Source: Choristocarpus tenellus KU-1152
Lineage: Eukaryota > Phaeophyceae
Assembly: GCA_964200185.2 (NCBI GenBank)
Contig: CAXNAD020000018.1
Span: forward strand, 1 to 47,044
DNA length: 47,044 nt
Direction: 5' to 3'
The notes under the pieces were generated by a model that worked only from the letters and a program-made list of their open reading frames with translations, was not told the DNA's origin and ran no database searches. Below, in pieces: positions 1 to 12,300 of this stretch (position 1 is the stretch's first letter; each line of letters begins with the position of its first letter). The position numbers and the translations under genes are program-made.

Positions 1-1012
1 AAAAGTCAGTACAAGCTGGTAGTATTGTGTATCATATCAACAAGAAACAAATGAGTAGCCTATGTTTTAACATTATGAACCTACTTCTGTGTAGGTTCAC
101 ACTTCTAGTCTTGTTTTTCGTTTGAATGTACGAAGTGGAGCGACCCCTTGTGGACAACTGCCTATTGTCTAAGTGTGGGGATGTAGACATGAAGAATGCA
201 TTCAGTAGTGGGCATTGTCGTGCCTTCTTTGAGGGCCTCCTATTGAGGATATTTGACTTGGTTGGACTTGGGAACCTTGGCGATCGGTGTCCATTGGCAG
301 TCTTGCATTGTTTGCCCTTCTGTTATCATTCATTATTCCTGTGATGAGTCATCTCTAGCTGCCAAATAGTGGGAGTTACAGCAATTCGCTCTGACAACAG
401 CTACTTCTACAACCTTCTTCCTACCGGTCGAGATGGTGAATGTGAGAATTTCCTTCAAGGCATACATGGGCATATATATAGGAGTAAGGATTTACACTCC
501 TTGGAGCTGCAGGATACACACTCTATTATAGGCAACCAGAGGGACGGAGGTTGGAGTGAGACCTGCACTACATTTGTGTTGATTTTTTATCCTGACGAAC
601 ATTCTGCAAAGGTTCCTGTTCTAGGTTTTCCTTGCAATATCCTCTTATTTGCTTGATCCCTATACCTCATTTCGCAATTATTTCTCTGCACTTTATTCTC
701 ATACCCTCCACAGAAATACACCCCCCCAGAAGAACATGTTTGGACAATATTGTTGAACTATAATCAATGATCCTTTTGAGTACTCCTGAGCCTCACTTGC
801 AATAATTGTAATGGGTTACTGCTGACCTATTATGACCACGGTAACGCACCGAAGGGTGTGATTCTGTGTGTGGGTAACAAGGGGGACTTTATTGGGCAGG
901 AAGAGGAAAGGAAGCCTCCGCCAGCTAGTGGCCAATGTGCTCCAGCAGCTACACCCCAGGAAGAAAGGAACACCAGGTGTGTGCGCGTGAGCAAACCTGT
1001 GGGGGCTCTGCT

Positions 1013-1345
1013 GAGAGGAAAAGAGGATGAGGAGAATATCCATCACTATGCAGTCAAAGTGATCCAGGAGCACCAGGAGGAGAAGTACAGGCGGGGGTTG
1101 TGTGTTCTGTATGAGAGTGTGTGCCTTGGTGTACTGTTAAAGGTTGTGCTGGGTAGAAAATAGGAGGATGAGACCGTTTGCAACCTAGCAGTCACGATAC
1201 TCGAGCAGAACCAAGAGGAAAGGCATCGGGGGGAGGGTACTTGTGGTCTGTGGCTGCGGCAATAGAGGAAGAGAAGCTTCGGTAGTTGACAGATATGGTA
1301 TTCCAATAGTACCAGGAGGAACGTCACTGCGAGAAGTTGTGCCTA
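1013..1345 (+). repeat. Decayed ~110-120 bp tandem repeat, formerly coding-like
   Basis: Three successive stretches (about 1021-1140, 1155-1265 and 1261-1345) share a degenerate pattern. On the plus strand the first two read as an acidic lead followed by similar cores, AVKVIQEHQEEKYR and AVTILEQNQEERHR; the third is recognisable only as a frameshifted CCAGGAGGAA-type core. In-frame stops interrupt units 2 and 3. This looks like an old tandem duplication of a glutamate/glutamine-rich coding segment that has lost its reading frame. The family is unknown. Confidence 0.35.
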
Positions 1346-3470
1346 CCTGCGCAAACGTTTAATCAAGCTTTAAAAAGAAGATGTGTAGATGTGGGGTCTG
1401 TGCTTAAGGTTGGCTTTGAGAGCAGCAATAGGACAGTTCCAGTTAATAATGAATGCATCACAGGCCAGGGCCCTGCCAGAGAGTATACAGACAAGAAAAT
1501 TCTAGGTCAACCATCACCTCCATCATGTACAACAAGAAAATGTTTGGCGACAAGTAGAAGGGAAGGGAAGGGAAGGGGGGTATGTTGTAGTAACAAATAT
1601 TAACCACTATTATGTTTCTTCTCTTTGGTCTGGGACTATCCCAACCTGTGGTCAAAGAGATCACACATTACACAACTTCTCATACTCGTTGCTGTACACA
1701 TTCCCTGCACTACGAATATAAATAGTTTTGCTGCCTCTATTCGTGCCTTGCTTTTGCAAGCTGGGTTCAATCATCCAAATTGCTCATCACTCCGGCAACA
1801 AAGTCTAATCTCATCGTTTGTATCTTTTGCCTCCTTATGGACTACCGACAAATACGGGACAGGTAAAGGTAAAAATCCTTGGTGCTTGCCACGTGAACTT
1901 TGGACAACTAAATACAGAAAAATGCCCATGAGAATAAGTCTGACATTAATCGGATTCTACTCTGAGAAGGTAACGAGTTAACCATGCAATTCGAACCTTG
2001 TAACCTATGAGTACTCTCAATGTCGTGAAGTGCCGATTACATGTTTCACAACTAGGTACCAGTGTAGGACACCTTTGCCAGGGACTTGTGCAAGCAATGC
2101 ACGACCCCCTTGATAAAACACGTGCCATTAGGGCAGATTTATTACCTTGGAAAGAATATATTCAGTTAACAGAAACACTCAGTCCTTGCAACCATCTCAT
2201 CACCAGAAATGTGGTGGATGAGGCATGCTCATCATCATCATCATCACCGCAATCAACACCTGCTGGTTGTAGTTCTCTCTCATGACTAGCTGCAACCATT
2301 CATTGTAATGAAATGAAATATTTTTCAGTATGAGGGTGAATTTATTCACGACTGAGATGAACTGTACTCTGTTTGATAACTGGTACATATCGGACTCTTC
2401 CTGACAGACTAAATAACTGGTCTGAGTTTTTGTGGACCAATTTCAGAATGAAGGCGTTGGAAAGTAAATACCCAGCTGCTCTGCTCAGCAACTACCCACA
2501 TAATTGACAGCAAATTCTTGTTGAAGCAAGGCTCTCTTTTCCTGCTCAAGGTTGATGTCTAGGTCAGGGTGTATATGAATTTTCTACAGTCTTCGCTGTG
2601 AATCACTTGGTGTTCTTTGGTACTTTCTACTTTGTAGTATCAAGTATAGATAACCATGCTTCATACTCTCCCTCCCATTCTTGTTGCTAGTGGATACAAA
2701 ATATGAAATATTCCCTGAATTGCTCTTGATTGAAACAGTTTTTCACCATTGTTCAATAATACTCCGTATCGGTTGTACTGATTGGTAATCTCCATTTCTT
2801 CTTCCAATCCAAGCCCAAAATTTGCCATATTTGATTACCTGTTTTTTCTAATTTCCTAGCATACTGGAGGTGTATTGCTTTGCTCCACTGCTCACACTTA
2901 CTGCTGACAGCATCCACTTTGCTACACCCTGCCAAAGTAGCTTGGAGCGGGGGTGGGCATTTTGCAACACAAGATATCAGTTTTGCTGGAAGTTGCTATC
3001 ATCCCCCAATATTAATATGAGTTGAACTTTCTATTGCTTCATTGTGGTATATGAGACAGAAAGACTGGTCCACTGTGCCTGTTGCACACGAGGGGCAGGA
3101 AAATATAATAATTTCAATGTAGAGTTTGGGATGACCGTGGCTAGGGTTCATTATTTGTGAGCTGTACTTCTTTTTTAGTAGTATGGCCAAGCAAGGGCGG
3201 ACTGCGAATTGATCACTCCATTGTGTAGTTGTAGCCCTTACTAGGGACTCAGGACATACGCTTCATCATGGGTGTGGTGCAATTCATAGAGGCCATGTCC
3301 CTTGCATGACCCAACGTCCAGAGAGGTGCTCAGAAGGCAGAAGTATATAGTTGAAGTGTGGACGCTTTTGCTTTTTCTCATGGTTTGAACCAGTGCCACT
3401 CATCATGTGGTGTCTGTATCTCCTAGAACTGATAACTCAAGTTGAAGAAACGTGAACAAGGACAGGTGAT

Positions 3471-3520
3471 TGAAGAGTGCAATTCACCAGTGAGTGAAGA
3501 GTGCAATTCACCAGTGAGTG
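3471..3520. repeat. 24-bp direct duplication next to a MITE
   Basis: TGAAGAGTGCAATTCACCAG followed by TGAG occurs twice with a period of 24 bp. The second copy runs directly into the left terminal inverted repeat of the MITE at 3515-3767, whose outermost bases (TGAGTGAATG) overlap the repeat. Confidence 0.8.
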
Positions 3521-3767
3521 AATGTATCTTAGAGGGTAGAGCCGTGTCTGTTTGGGGTCCAAAATCCAATTTTGTGATTTTGATGTAATTTCGACTATTG
3601 TGTTTGTTACGAAGTGTCAATATCCTTTTTCCGGGCACATATTTCAAAACGTACACATTTTACCTACTCCAAAACAATTCAACGTAGGAAAAACGGTCAT
3701 ATACGTGCGAAGTCAAGCCCCAAATGGACAAAAAGGGCAAAACTTATACCCTCTAAGATACATTCAA
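3515..3767. mobile_element. MITE family 1, copy 1
   Basis: This is a non-coding element of about 250 bp with terminal inverted repeats. The left end reads TGAATGTATCTTAGAGGGTA and the right end is its reverse complement (TACCCTCTAAGATACATTCA). The interior shares strings with three other copies in the window: GTGTCAATATCC, AACGTACACATTTTACC, AAGCCAAGCCCC or close variants, and a terminal ACCCTCTAAGAT. It encodes nothing long enough to be a transposase, so it fits a miniature inverted-repeat transposable element moved by an unidentified DNA transposase. The 84% of the element between the ends carries no obvious gene. Confidence 0.85.
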
Positions 3768-4185
3768 TCCAGTGCCTCCTATTGCACAAGTGAACATTCA
3801 TTTGAATCCATTACTTTGCCTCATACTCCGAAGAGTAGTGTTGCACTATGTCTGGCTTTCCACTGATCTTTACTAGCCAACCAGCAGCCTTACAGCAAGC
3901 CTAGCTGTGCTTCCTCCATTTTGCATTCCAGTTGTATCAATGTTGCTTATATTCATCTCTCTATCAATAACATAGTAGAGTGCCTCTAATCTGTTGATGA
4001 TTGCAGTCCAACTAATCAATGGTACCACAAACATACATTTCAAAATACCACATATATTACTTTTATTAGCTCACATTATGTTGGATTAGCATGACTTGTG
4101 GTTTGAACTAACTTCACTACTACTGCCTGCCCTATTATCCGTGGATACCTATGTTCTTATGTGTGTGTTGTATTCATCCTTCCAG

Positions 4186-4891
4186 TTGTTTGTTGAGCAC
4201 CTGCTCCTACTCAGTCGAATTTTGAGGTTTCCTCGCCAGGTACTGTCACTTCATGATGAAGCTCTAAAGCTGCAAGACTACGAAGCTATGTCTACTAGAT
4301 ACTTTTCAATATGCAGTTGGTGGAGTTGGCCACACCTGGACCATTGAAACAGGAATTCCATGCTGAATGGAAAACCTCGTCTTAGTTAGGAAATTTAACT
4401 TGGTTAAGACTTTGAAGAAGGACTAGATTTCAACCACTAGTGAAAGAAACATGTACAGTAATGGATTCTAATCTCTCCCTCACTCCATAAAATTTGCCTT
4501 CATGATAATGGAGTGTTAGCTCACCTAATCGTTTTAGTCTGATTCAATTACACTGCCTGAGATTCAAGGTGATATTATGGTACCTACCAATTCCTGTCTT
4601 GCTATATTTTAAGAGTTCTACTAAAAAAATAGATATTTGGCACCCTTATTTCCAGTTCTTGCCAATATTTTTTGTTCTAGAGAGAAACCTCCTCCGACGA
4701 AACATTTTAGTACAGCAATAGATGGTGCTCTCTGTGATTGTCACCTTGTACAAGAGAAGTGTACATCCACACTCCTACTACCCACTCAACCTACTGACAG
4801 TGCTATCTGAATTGTGCTGATTTTTCTTGAGTTGCAGTCGAAGCAAAGCCATTGCAATAGACGATCCCCACTGGCACAAACTAATTTTTAG
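4186..4891 (+). CDS. 3' exons of an unrecognised plus-strand gene
   Basis: Two exons are predicted. Exon 4186-4239 (18 codons, acceptor CCTTCCAG, donor CAG|GTACTG) reads LFVEHLLLLSRILRFPRQ, a short leucine-rich helical segment. Terminal exon 4838-4891 has a very good acceptor (TTTTTCTTGAGTTGCAG) and reads SKQSHCNRRSPLAQTNF then TAG. Both junctions are phase 0, so they join without a break. Upstream exons were not found with confidence. The stop lies 6 bp from the stop of the convergent minus-strand gene at 4898-6022. I do not recognise the product, and with only 35 residues visible it could be a false join. Confidence 0.4.
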
Positions 4892-4897
4892 ACTAGT

Positions 4898-6022
4898 TCA
4901 GTACAGACTTTCTTGAGGTCTCCAAAGTAGAGGAGATGTGATGTTCTTCATTGTGCCATCCCAAGGCTCAACTTTCCGTCTTCTTTTTCCCATGGGCATT
5001 TTGTTACTAATCTGAACCAGTGACTTGGGGTTTTTTGCATCCACCTTGTCGCAGGGATGGATGAAGAGATTCGGAGCCTCCCTGCAAGAAAAGTAACGAG
5101 TTTAACGCATAATAATATGTTGATTAGCTCCAGTGGTAAACGAGTGGCATAATGGAATTTACATCTGTGGACTGTCATTGCCTCACCCACCGTGAAGGCA
5201 AGTACATGTCCGGCAGTACCCCGTACTGGTACAAGCAGGTGTCGAGGTAGGGTTGATGCTCTAGCTGCATGTCCTTGGCGGCCAACATTTTCTGTGTACG
5301 GGTTGTGGGATTCATTTTACCAGGTATCACTCCGCACAAGAATAATCTTCTTATTGGGGATACATGTGGGGTTGTGATCTCTCGAGATTTCAACCTTCTT
5401 GATTCCTCTAGATAGGCTGTGGACTCGAAAGACAGTTCTTGTGTTTTGTACCCTTGTGTCAAATCAAGGTCGTTGGTAGACCAACCTCCTGAAAGAGGTC
5501 CCTTATGTAGGTCTTGGGTACCCAGTAGCCAGCTTTAGGATCTACAGAGTTCGCGTGGAAGCTGGCGAGGAAGTGAGAAGGGGTCGTTTAACAGGTTGTG
5601 AGATCACCTATATCAAAGTTCTATATTAGCGTTTCACTTGAACAATATATATGATGTTCGTTCTACTCTTGGTTGAAGTAAACAAGTCGAACATGGCTTC
5701 TGCCTCGAAGTCTGCATACATTCAGAGTCAACTCTTGGTCACTATTTCAAAGCGAATACCTATTGGGCAGGCTATCAGTACCCAAGGGAACGACGAGGGG
5801 GCGTTGCGAAAAGTGTCCACGAGGATGCCTCGATCTGCTGCGGGTTGGTGCCGTTCTCGGTGGCCTTAGAACAAGACCATCGGTCTCATACGGAAGAAAT
5901 GGAATCTGGCTCCCATTTCCATGCTCATCAACATCAGACGAGTCGCCACCTGGAGGTTGGTCACCTCGAGATGTCATTTGGTCTTTGGTGGATGACAACA
6001 AATGGGGAACACAATTTGACAT
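4898..6022 (-). CDS. Unrecognised 207-aa protein, four exons, divergent from IFT88
   Basis: The exons, in transcript order, are 6022-5760 (ATG, ends phase 2), 5561-5486, 5291-5191 and 5081-4898 (stop TGA). All junctions are GT-AG and phases agree, giving 207 codons plus stop. The N-terminal ~87 residues are low-complexity, rich in Asp/Gly then in Arg/Pro/Ser. The C-terminal half looks folded and conserved in style, with motifs DPKAGYWVPKTYIRDLFQ, HQPYLDTCLYQYGVLPDMY and NLFIHPCDKVDAKNPKSLV. It is followed by a basic KRRRK cluster that could be a nuclear signal or microtubule-binding patch, then VEPWDGTMK. I do not recognise the family. The start codon is 280 bp from the IFT88 ATG on the opposite strand, which suggests a shared promoter and makes a ciliary role a reasonable guess, but nothing in the protein proves it. 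Exon 2 depends on accepting CGCCAG as acceptor; the other three are stronger. Confidence 0.75.
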
Positions 6023-6302
6023 TGCATCATGAATTGGTTCGGTAACGACATTTGAGATATTAAATTTATTTTATCGTACTCTGGACACCCTCAGTCGTGA
6101 TTTGGTGATCGTGATATCTCTACTACTCTGCACAGTTTTAAGGAGGGATAGGAAGGGGAGAGAAGTGAGAGAAGGAGTTTGCACAAACCAAAAATCCTCT
6201 AACATCTTATTCAGGATATTCATAGTAAATCTGGGACTCACTTCAATCTTGACCTCGGAGAGAAGATATCATCGCTGCCTTTGTGGTTTAGCAATTGAAA
6301 TC
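6023..6302. promoter_or_regulatory. Putative bidirectional promoter between the 207-aa gene and IFT88
   Basis: These 280 bp separate two start codons that face away from each other, so both 5' UTRs and the core promoters must lie here unless a non-coding first exon exists elsewhere. No TATA box is evident at an obvious position. A perfect half-site of the RFX X-box type (GGTAAC, 6041-6046) is present, but the other half is poor, so binding of a ciliogenesis RFX factor is only a suggestion. A purine-rich strand (AGGAGGGATAGGAAGGGGAG) lies near 6142-6161. Confidence 0.5.
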
Positions 6303-9300
6303 ATGCTGTTCGGTGCGACGGGCAGGGAAACGGGCAAGACCACTGATCCCGATGATGATCTCTATGAAGATTTCAACTACAGGTAGGATACACCTTGTAG
6401 TCGTCAGAAAAGATTGCGATCTTCCCTCGAGGAACTTTTGCATCACGAAGATTCAGTTGTCCTTATCAAACGGAGTGTGTGCAGTTGTCAATGTCTCCTG
6501 AGGCCATCACAAGCCTGGCGTGCGTTGTTGTCAAGTTGGCCAATAGGATCAGTGTGTCTTGAGCTTTGTCAGACTGATCGAGAGGATCAAGTTTGAAACC
6601 TTCATCTCAAACATCGAGGGATATGCTCTACCATTTGCCAGCATTCCAAGTCAGGTGCCAGGAGCAGTCGGACAAGGGGGATCTTACTTGGGAGGAAGCT
6701 CCAGCAATACCCCTGGCACGGCTTTGATGAGAGGTGCAGTGCCAGGTACAGCCTTCCGATCCCCAGGAACAATGGTTGGGAGACAACTTCCCTCCCAAAT
6801 GGGGCGGATGATGACTGGGGTGAGATGCAATTTGAAGCTACCCATCCACCAAGTTTGTTGGGTGTCCCAAATATCATGTGTGTGTGTGCATGTATAATTG
6901 TAGGGGACAGCACTCAGAGTGTTTCCAAGGTTAGTTCAAACAGTTGCTCTAAGGGAAAATTGACTCAGGTGTGATGAAAAGCAAAAATGAACGCATCAAG
7001 GGTGACTGAAATGATTCCTACCACTTGCCACCCTGGATCACCCGAATGGAATAGGATCAGTAGGAGGGCTTTCCTTTCGCACGGATGACATAGGTAGGGG
7101 GATAGATAAGTGAACATTCTTATCCCGACTACACCATCTGTTTCCCTTCATATGGTCTCTCCACCAAAAACATCACATTGCCTAAGGCTGTTCCAGGGAC
7201 TGGTCTTCAGGGAGGAGACTCACGCCCCATGACTTCAGTGTCTGGAGCTGGATATCAATCAAAGAAGAAGGGTGCATTTGATCCATTGAATCAAGGTCGG
7301 GGTCCAGCTCCTGCACTAGCAGAGAAGTCAGAAAATGGTCCAGAAGATGTTGCAAAGGAGATGGAGAGGCAGGCTAGTGCTCCCTGATTTGCTACAGCCT
7401 CATAGATATGTCACAAAATGATAAGGGTTTCCACTAATGGTTGTGCTGCTATTATTGTTGCCTTCTTCATAGCTCTTGTCGGCAGCATCAGGTGTAAGTT
7501 AAAGTAATTTCTTGATGCAGAAACTGCAGATACACTGTTTTACAATGCCCAATAGTATTCTAGAGGGGCAGATTTTTGGAGAGATTGACCATTTGGGGCT
7601 TGATGGGGTATGATAAAAACGTGCCAGTTTGATGCCCGTTTAGTGACCAATTTCCTCTTCGTATTTGCTTGAGGAAGGGGGTTGAAAAAGAAGGCGTGTC
7701 CAGATGAAGGAAACTACCCTTGCTTCACGCATTCACTCATGTGACAAGGATATCACTACAGGGTCACAACTGCCCCTGAAGGAGCGCGGGCCCCTCTTTA
7801 GGATACTATACGCCAGTTATTGCAAAGATATTTTTTATAGCTGCTGATAGCTTTTGTCTGTCTAGTCCCTATCCAAACTCCTGTGCCTCACGCTGAGAAA
7901 ATACTAAGCCAAACTAAATAAGAGGTAACCAGTTTTTGGCTGTTTGGAATATAAGTCAGTTTTTCAATCTTTTGCGATCCACTCATGTTTCTATAGATGA
8001 AATACTAAGTTTGACTTGAGAATGTTGATTTCTTGGTTGCTTGGGACTTTTTGACTGGATTAATAAAATAACCGGTACACTTTAGTAGAAAAGTCGAATT
8101 TTGCACATTTTCCGGCATCCTTAAAATGTAACCTCTCCTTTACTTTGACTCACTTCCACTGTCCTCACCATGGTACATACAAGTTATTGCAAGACCTTGT
8201 TACTACGCTTAGTATATTTACTATGAATGTCACTCTTTATGTAGTCCGCTCTCAAATAATCTAGTGTTTCCTACAATAACATACTCTGGGTTACAAGTCT
8301 GTCAACAGCAACTGCAGATCCTCAGTCTTAGAATTAGCAATATTAGTAATACCTGGTCCCTTGATGCACCTTTATTCTAACATGAACAAGATTAAAGGAC
8401 AATTTTTTTATCTGCTTGTGCTGTTTTTGGATAGCAGTAATACTTTTCTATATTTTTGAGAAAGATAATTGGGCCTCCTTGGAAGCACAATTGGGACCAG
8501 GAGGTACCAAGTTCAGACTTTGTTCCCTCACAGCACTCACCAAGGTGTTTTTTCGTAGGAGTATTCAGGGCAGCTTGCTTGAAAGTCACATAAAATCATA
8601 AGTAAGAGGAAATATATGGGTAGAGTAAAGAGTTCTGCACTACTCTTGGAATCAAGTTGTGCCAGTGGTGTGCTGCTTGTCTGTAAGGATAAGAGGACTT
8701 TAGGAATAAGTGAATTAGACCTCATGCTGACCTGAAGTTACTATACAGTATTCTTTATTTTGTGGATGGCCTCTCAAAAGGAGGGTGCAAGATAGGAAGG
8801 ATGTAGCAATGGTACAAATGTGCCTTCATGAACAAGCTCAAGGTTTCATCAATGAAAGTGGTACTAGTACACATTTGACATGCCAGTGACCATACAATAC
8901 TTCAACTCTTACCCCCAAAATCTGCCTGTTTACTCTCTTTGATCTATAGGTTCACAGGTTGATAGAGGAAAGTGCTTCAGCAGGAGTGGAAGCTGATTTT
9001 GCCCTGGCATTAGACAAAGCTAAAGAAGCGGTGGGTTGTGTTAGCAATTGCCTCTCATTGATTCCCCTAATGCCTGAACTGTGGAGGGTGGACAGACTGA
9101 TACTCTCGAAAATACTCAATGCAAAAAGTGGTTGATATTGGACTCAATATTATCAACTTCATACTCTTATGTGTTATGAGGTTATCCTGAATAAAATAAT
9201 CAAATGAATTAGCAGGTTCAGTAGTGGACTGAATTTCATCAAATAGATAATTTTTTTCCCTGCTAACTGAGAAATACTACTTATTGTTAATACTCACTTA

Positions 9301-12300
9301 TTGTTAGTCCCCTGTTGTAGCAATGAAAGTCAGTCAGTCACAACTTAAGCACAGGAGGTGAAATTTTCTATGCATCAGTCACCATTTATCTGTTGCTTTG
9401 AAGTGTATGATTGTGCATCCTTTGTTTTGCTTGTTGGAACATCAGTTCAATTCACCAATTGTAAGGAGTACAGCAATAATCCAATAATCAAGTTTTGTGT
9501 CTCCAATTGCCAGATTAATCCCATGTGCAGAGTATAGAAAATGTACCCGTGTGCCATGTTCCACACCTGATGAGCACTTTCTGTTTGTGTGAGTGTCGTG
9601 GTAGCTGTGGTAGCTGTGGTAGCTGGTAGGTATTGTGTGGTTAACTCTGTTCATTGCTGTTGTTCTTGTCTGTGTCTTAACAAACCTGTTTTATTTCATT
9701 GCATTTATTGGTCAACTCTCGAGAGACTCAGTTAAATATTCAAGTTGCTAAGCCAATTGGTGGTTAATGCATATACTTAAGAAGTGACCAACAGAGTATT
9801 CAGTTTCATCCTAAATCATTGAAATATGTTTGCATTCTACCCTTTTGAAGTAACCATAGAATAATGTACGCAGAACAACTAGTCTATTAGCTTCGTCCAA
9901 ATGAAAGTCCCACTACTGTTTTGATGTAACTTCTCTGTTTCATGATGGTCCAATATAGATATTAGCGTAGATTACTAGTTGCCTATGCACACAACTCATT
10001 GCCCTTAAATAAGGGTCGGCCAGCATGGGTTTGCTTGAGTCTTTATGTGTGGGGTTGCACTGAGGAGGGAACAACTCCTTGTGATTTAGACAAAAATACT
10101 TGAAGTACAGCAACACTGCACATGTGTGAATCAGAATAGCACATGTACACAGTATTGTCAGATAGATATGGCACCCTAAGAGGCTACCCCCTACAGGAAG
10201 TTACAGCTTGCCTGCTGCCCTGAGCTCTAGGTGGGATCTACTCTCCAAATCAGTGGAAGTCGAGGTTTGCAAAATCAGATGAACAATGATGACATGGATT
10301 TGTGATAGATGAAACAATGGCGACATGAATCAAGAATCTATGCAGAACTAAACACTTTTATCTGATTAAAAACCACTACGCCGAATCTTCAACTTCCACC
10401 TTCCACCCCTCTAACCTGCGTTGTTGATTGGTTTGTCTTGATATATAATTTTATGATCCCTCTAGAGATGATGTACCTACTTCCACATGGGCAACTATCT
10501 CTAGTTTTTTTTTTCATTTCAAAAATACTTTGGAATCTAATGTGGCAAACAATCATATTGTTGTGCCCCACATTCAGTCTGCCAGCACAGCTATAGGAAT
10601 TGTGCTGCTAAGATTTTATATTAGTATTGTTGCTATTATTTCTAGTAATATTTATTACTTGATATAATTGACATAGTGTCAAGATATTGAGATGGCGCCA
10701 TACCTTTGTAGGACTGGCGCAGTAGTAGCACGACTCTACTCCAGTCCTACAATGGTATTTTAATATCCTGATGAAACCAGGGGAACCCAAAGCATTTGAG
10801 AGGGTGGGGTCACATCCGTTCGGGGTCATAAATCCAATGTTGCGATTTTGATAAATTTTGGCTATTTTGTTTATGAGCAAGTGTCAATATCCTTGCTCCA
10901 GACACGCATTTCATAGTCATTTATATGTACATCTAACCTACTCTGAATTGTTTCATAGTCATGTACATTGTACCTACTCTGAATTGTTTTGGAGTATGTG
11001 ACTGTATTCACAGAAAACAGAAAAAAGGCATAAAAAACCTGTGAGAAGCCAAGCCCTGAGTGGATAAACAGGGGTAAACTCCTACCCTCTGAAAAGCTTT
11101 GAATCAGGTCGGGGAGCTACCCAATATAATCCATGGGCCATTACACCCAAAATTGTGCTCACACCCCTAGCAGTCATCTCAATCTTTGGGTTTCCCATTG
11201 AGCCCTTCACCCGGTACCCCTTACACACTCTATCTTGATGGTCTGTTGTTTATACGGTGGGACAGTCAAGAAAGCTGTCCCACCGTTGTTTATATCCTGG
11301 CCTCTGGTTTTGCCAAGATATAGAAAATTGATATCTGGGCAAGTTTTCCTCGTTGAATACATTGTATCACTGTTGCTATCAATATCTTGTTATTCACCCA
11401 ACATCCCTTAGAACTTGTGGAGAATATCTTACCATTTTTTTGCAAGTAGATTTTTGTACTATATCTGGGTGATATATTAATATATTAGTGATATATTAGT
11501 GATATATTAGTATATTAGTGATATATTAGTATATTAGGGACAATTTGAAGTTACGCTAATGTAGCTAATATTCGGTTTTCACCCAAAGGGATTGGCATTT
11601 GACAACCATTGCTACACAGATGTTGCTGTACACTTCAAGGATGTTTAAGGCATTTGGCTTGAGAGGAAGACACCATTTCAAATCGGCAGTGATACCCCTT
11701 GAGTGTGATGGGAGGATCGGTTCTTGATATATCTCTATACCTCTTCAAGCTTCTACAGGTTGATTGTCTTGCAGCAACTATTTCATTTCCTCTTCAAGTC
11801 CACATCTATATCTATGACTGTATTGTTTGACACTATCCACCATCTGGAATGTATCGATTGGTCTTACAAGAGTTTTGTAATTGCACCCTCTGGTTTCTGC
11901 CTAACCTGCTGCTAAGGAGCTCAAAGCCCCTCTGAGTGAGAGCATCATTTTTACTGTCATAAAGCAGCTCACCCATGGCAGCCAGAATCATCAGAGTCTT
12001 CTCTTGACCATCTGTGGGATAGTTTCCTTGGCAGGGACTATGTCTAAGGGATGGGAAAGTATTTCACCTGTGTTCAAATGAAGGTGTCTTTACTAAATGC
12101 TCTGCTTTGACTGCTGAAAGACCATAGAGTTTTTCAAGTATTCAAACCATATACATTGTGTGATTAGCATGACCAGACCAATCTGATACAACAAATCATT
12201 GAAAAGACCAATCAATGCTGGTGTCACATAAAGTAAAAACTTCCTATATCCATATGCCCAGAAATGGTATACTGCAACTCATTTCTGGAGAACTTCTCCA

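Larger units (their letters stand above)
1..4100. other. Unassigned left flank
   Basis: No gene could be assembled here with confidence. Several plus-strand frames stay open for about 90-120 codons (1625-1981, 2007-2285, 369-656), but none resembles a family I know. One possible exon, 2333-2389, has a TTTTTCAG acceptor and a GTACAT donor. If real, these could be upstream parts of the plus-strand gene ending at 4891. A minus-strand frame at 2753-2935 has protein-like composition but no convincing splice context. The stretch also contains the decayed repeat at about 1013-1345, a CAT-rich microsatellite near 2228-2247 and the first MITE copy. Confidence 0.4.

Noticed and set aside
6036-6046. Full RFX X-box in the divergent promoter
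   Set aside because: Only the GGTAAC half matches; the other half does not fit the consensus.
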